Assembly: GCF_017826695.1 (NCBI RefSeq)
Contig: NZ_JAFFZW010000001.1
Coordinates: forward strand, 868,001-932,000
From: Pseudomonas alliivorans
GTDB taxonomy: Bacteria; Pseudomonadota; Gammaproteobacteria; Pseudomonadales; Pseudomonadaceae
Direction of reading: 5' to 3'
DNA: 64,000 bases
The notes under the pieces were generated by a model, which was not told the DNA's origin, made no database searches, and saw only the letters and a program-made list of their open reading frames with translations. This document shows positions 62,707 through 64,000 of this stretch, piece by piece. The position numbers and the translations under genes were made by a program. How positions within the stretch are numbered: the first letter of the stretch is position 1; each line of letters begins with the position of its first letter.

Positions 62707-63621
62707 ATGCAGTTGCCCGATCTGAACCTGTTGATCGCCCTTGATGCCTTGCTCGATGAAGGCAGCGTCGTGGGCGCGGCGCGGCGCATGCACCTGAGCC
62801 CGGCGGCCATGAGTCGCACACTGACGCGGATTCGTGAAGCCACCGGCGATCCTGTGCTGGTACGTGCCGGACGCGGGCTGGTGCCTACGCCGCGTGCGCT
62901 GGCCATGCAGGCGCAGGTGCGCGAACTGGTCGAACAGGCCGCTCAGGTGTTTCAGGCCCGCGATGAAGTGGACATGAGCACCCTGGAGCGCTGCTTCAAT
63001 GTGCGCTCCAACGACGTGTTCTTCGGCTCGTTCGGGGCGCGTGTGCTGGAGGCGATCCGCGTCGGTGCGCCAGGATGCACCCTGCGCTTCGTGCCCGAAG
63101 GAGCCGACGACGATGATGCGTTGCGTGAAGGGCGGATCGATCTGTACATCTCGTCACGGCTCAATTTCGGTCCGGAGATCAAGATACAGAACCTGTTCAA
63201 CACCCGCTTCTGCGGTCTTGCGCGTGAAGGGCATCCCATCTTCGACGGGCCGATCACACCCGAGCGATTCGCCGGGTTCGATCACGTCAGCGTGTCTCGC
63301 AGGGGGCGTGCTCGCGGGCCGATCGATCCGGCACTGGCAGAGCTGGGCCTTGAACGGCGCATCGCGCTCATTACACCGCATTTTCACTCGGCGATTTTCG
63401 GGGTCGCCGAGTCCGATCTGATCCTGTCGTTGCCCGAGCCAGTGCTTTGGGGCCTGAAGCAGCTGGGCCTCAAGATGCGTGCCTTCGCCATTCCCCTGGC
63501 GCTGGAAACCGTGTCGGTCAACCAGGCCTGGCACCCGCGCTTCGACAAGGACCCGGCGCACCGCTGGCTGCGCCAGACCCTTAAAGAGGTGTGTTCGGTG
63601 CCTCGGCAGATGGACCTTTAG
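62707..63621 (+). CDS. LysR family regulator divergent from the EthD-like gene
   Basis: A 304-residue LysR-type protein: helix-turn-helix at about 3-62 (LPDLNLLIALDALLDEGSVV, then MHLSPAAMSRTLTRIREATG and GRGLVPTPRALAM), effector domain to the C-terminus (FNVRSNDVFFGSFGARVLEA, LREGRIDLYISSRLNFGPE). The most plausible target is the divergent EthD-like gene 145 bases away. Its 3' end overlaps the transporter gene on the other strand by 41 bases. Confidence 0.88.
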   Translation: MQLPDLNLLIALDALLDEGSVVGAARRMHLSPAAMSRTLTRIREATGDPVLVRAGRGLVPTPRALAMQAQVRELVEQAAQVFQARDEVDMSTLERCFNVRSNDVFFGSFGARVLEAIRVGAPGCTLRFVPEGADDDDALREGRIDLYISSRLNFGPEIKIQNLFNTRFCGLAREGHPIFDGPITPERFAGFDHVSVSRRGRARGPIDPALAELGLERRIALITPHFHSAIFGVAESDLILSLPEPVLWGLKQLGLKMRAFAIPLALETVSVNQAWHPRFDKDPAHRWLRQTLKEVCSVPRQMDL

Positions 63622-64000
63622 CGCGGCTGTTCTGGCAAGTGGCAATGCAAGGTGAAACGAACAGATGACCTTGCCATGCGCCTGCCACCGTTCGGGTTGC
63701 AACCAGCGTCCACATCAGCACCAGCAGGGCGACCAGCACCATGCCGAAACGGTCGAAGAAGCCCAGTTGCAGGGTTGACCCCAGTTTCAGCGTGGCCAGC
63801 GCATATACCCCAAGTGGAAAGGTGAAGGCCCACCAGCCCAGATTGAACTCGATACCGGCCTTGAAATAACGCAGCGTGATCAACGCAGCCAGCGCCATCC
63901 ACCACAGGCCGAGGCCCCAGAACAGCGTGCCGACAATCACGCCGATACCTGCGGCCACCTCGCCGACCGACGCCAGTCCGTGCGCGACGAACACCTGAGG
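63581..64000 (-). CDS. TDT/SLAC1 (TehA-like) C4-dicarboxylate or anion transporter, C-terminal part
   Basis: The frame stays open to the window edge and encodes the last 139 residues of a membrane protein with four visible helices. FNLGWWAFTFPLGVYALATL is the signature of the tellurite-resistance/dicarboxylate transporter family (voltage-dependent anion channel fold), and EVAAGIGVIVGTLFWGLGLW fits its preceding helix. It would export or import sulfite, malate or related anions. The 5' part lies outside the window. It overlaps the LysR gene tail to tail. Confidence 0.8.
   Translation of the reverse strand, partial: PQVFVAHGLASVGEVAAGIGVIVGTLFWGLGLWWMALAALITLRYFKAGIEFNLGWWAFTFPLGVYALATLKLGSTLQLGFFDRFGMVLVALLVLMWTLVATRTVAGAWQGHLFVSPCIATCQNSRAKGPSAEAPNTPL

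Overview
The window looks like chromosomal DNA of a fluorescent plant-associated Pseudomonas, most likely of the P. syringae complex. The basis is the genus-typical gene content: RsmE-type CsrA, the glc glycolate operon, the hmgA/fahA/hpd/IclR homogentisate block, katB-ankB, DUF1652, DUF3077/DUF6124-like and DUF7693-like small proteins, and a GC-rich REP palindrome (16231-16256). The species is an inference; no rRNA or tRNA gene was recognised, and there is no CRISPR array, integrase or transposase.

Layout. 1-5.2 kb: a partial Gfo/Idh/MocA oxidoreductase, an MFS exporter, a PhzF-like isomerase and a PACE efflux protein divergent from its LysR partner. 5.3-7.3 kb: a small accessory patch with a PAAR spike protein, an orphan membrane protein rich in homopolymers, and a DUF3077-like gene preceded by a leader that folds into several hairpins with complementary loops. 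7.4-13 kb: oxidative-stress block (hybrid PAS histidine kinase, manganese catalase, ankB, katB). 13.6-22.6 kb: GNAT, two chemoreceptors, a CAP-domain secreted protein, an NTF2-like protein, TetR with DUF3237, and two lipoproteins. 22.6-31.5 kb: a Fur-box-preceded TonB receptor, two GNATs, an alpha/beta hydrolase, DUF1652, an unassigned flavoprotein beside a ketopantoate-reductase homologue, and a YdcH-like protein. 31.6-34 kb: a three-gene envelope/stress operon (DUF3618, holin-like, hydrophilic protein) and csrA. 34.6-37.9 kb: gluconate module gntT-gntK-gntR with three copies of one operator. 38.2-39.2 kb: an isolated beta-propeller protein. 39.3-46.8 kb: glcDEFG-glcB with divergent glcC. 46.9-52.3 kb: tyrosine/homogentisate catabolism. 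52.4-64 kb: D-aminoacylase, a TetR/MBL-hydrolase pair, a CynX-type transporter, LysR regulators, a DJ-1-like protein, an aldose-epimerase-like protein, a quinone reductase, an EthD-like protein and the 3' end of a TDT/SLAC1-type transporter.

How it works together. Most of the window is core metabolism with local regulators. GntR probably controls gluconate uptake and phosphorylation through the palindrome AGACAGCGCTGTCT. GlcC probably controls glycolate oxidation to glyoxylate and on to malate through TGGT-N3-ACCA sites. The IclR regulator probably controls both halves of the tyrosine pathway: two 17-bp palindromes of the same form (NTTACG-N5-CGTAAN) lie upstream of maiA-hpd and of hmgA-fahA. 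The least explained items are the kissing-loop-like leader RNA at about 6.69-6.89 kb, the flavoprotein/reductase pair at 28.8-31.2 kb, and paired inverted repeats upstream of the lipoprotein operon at 21.3 kb.
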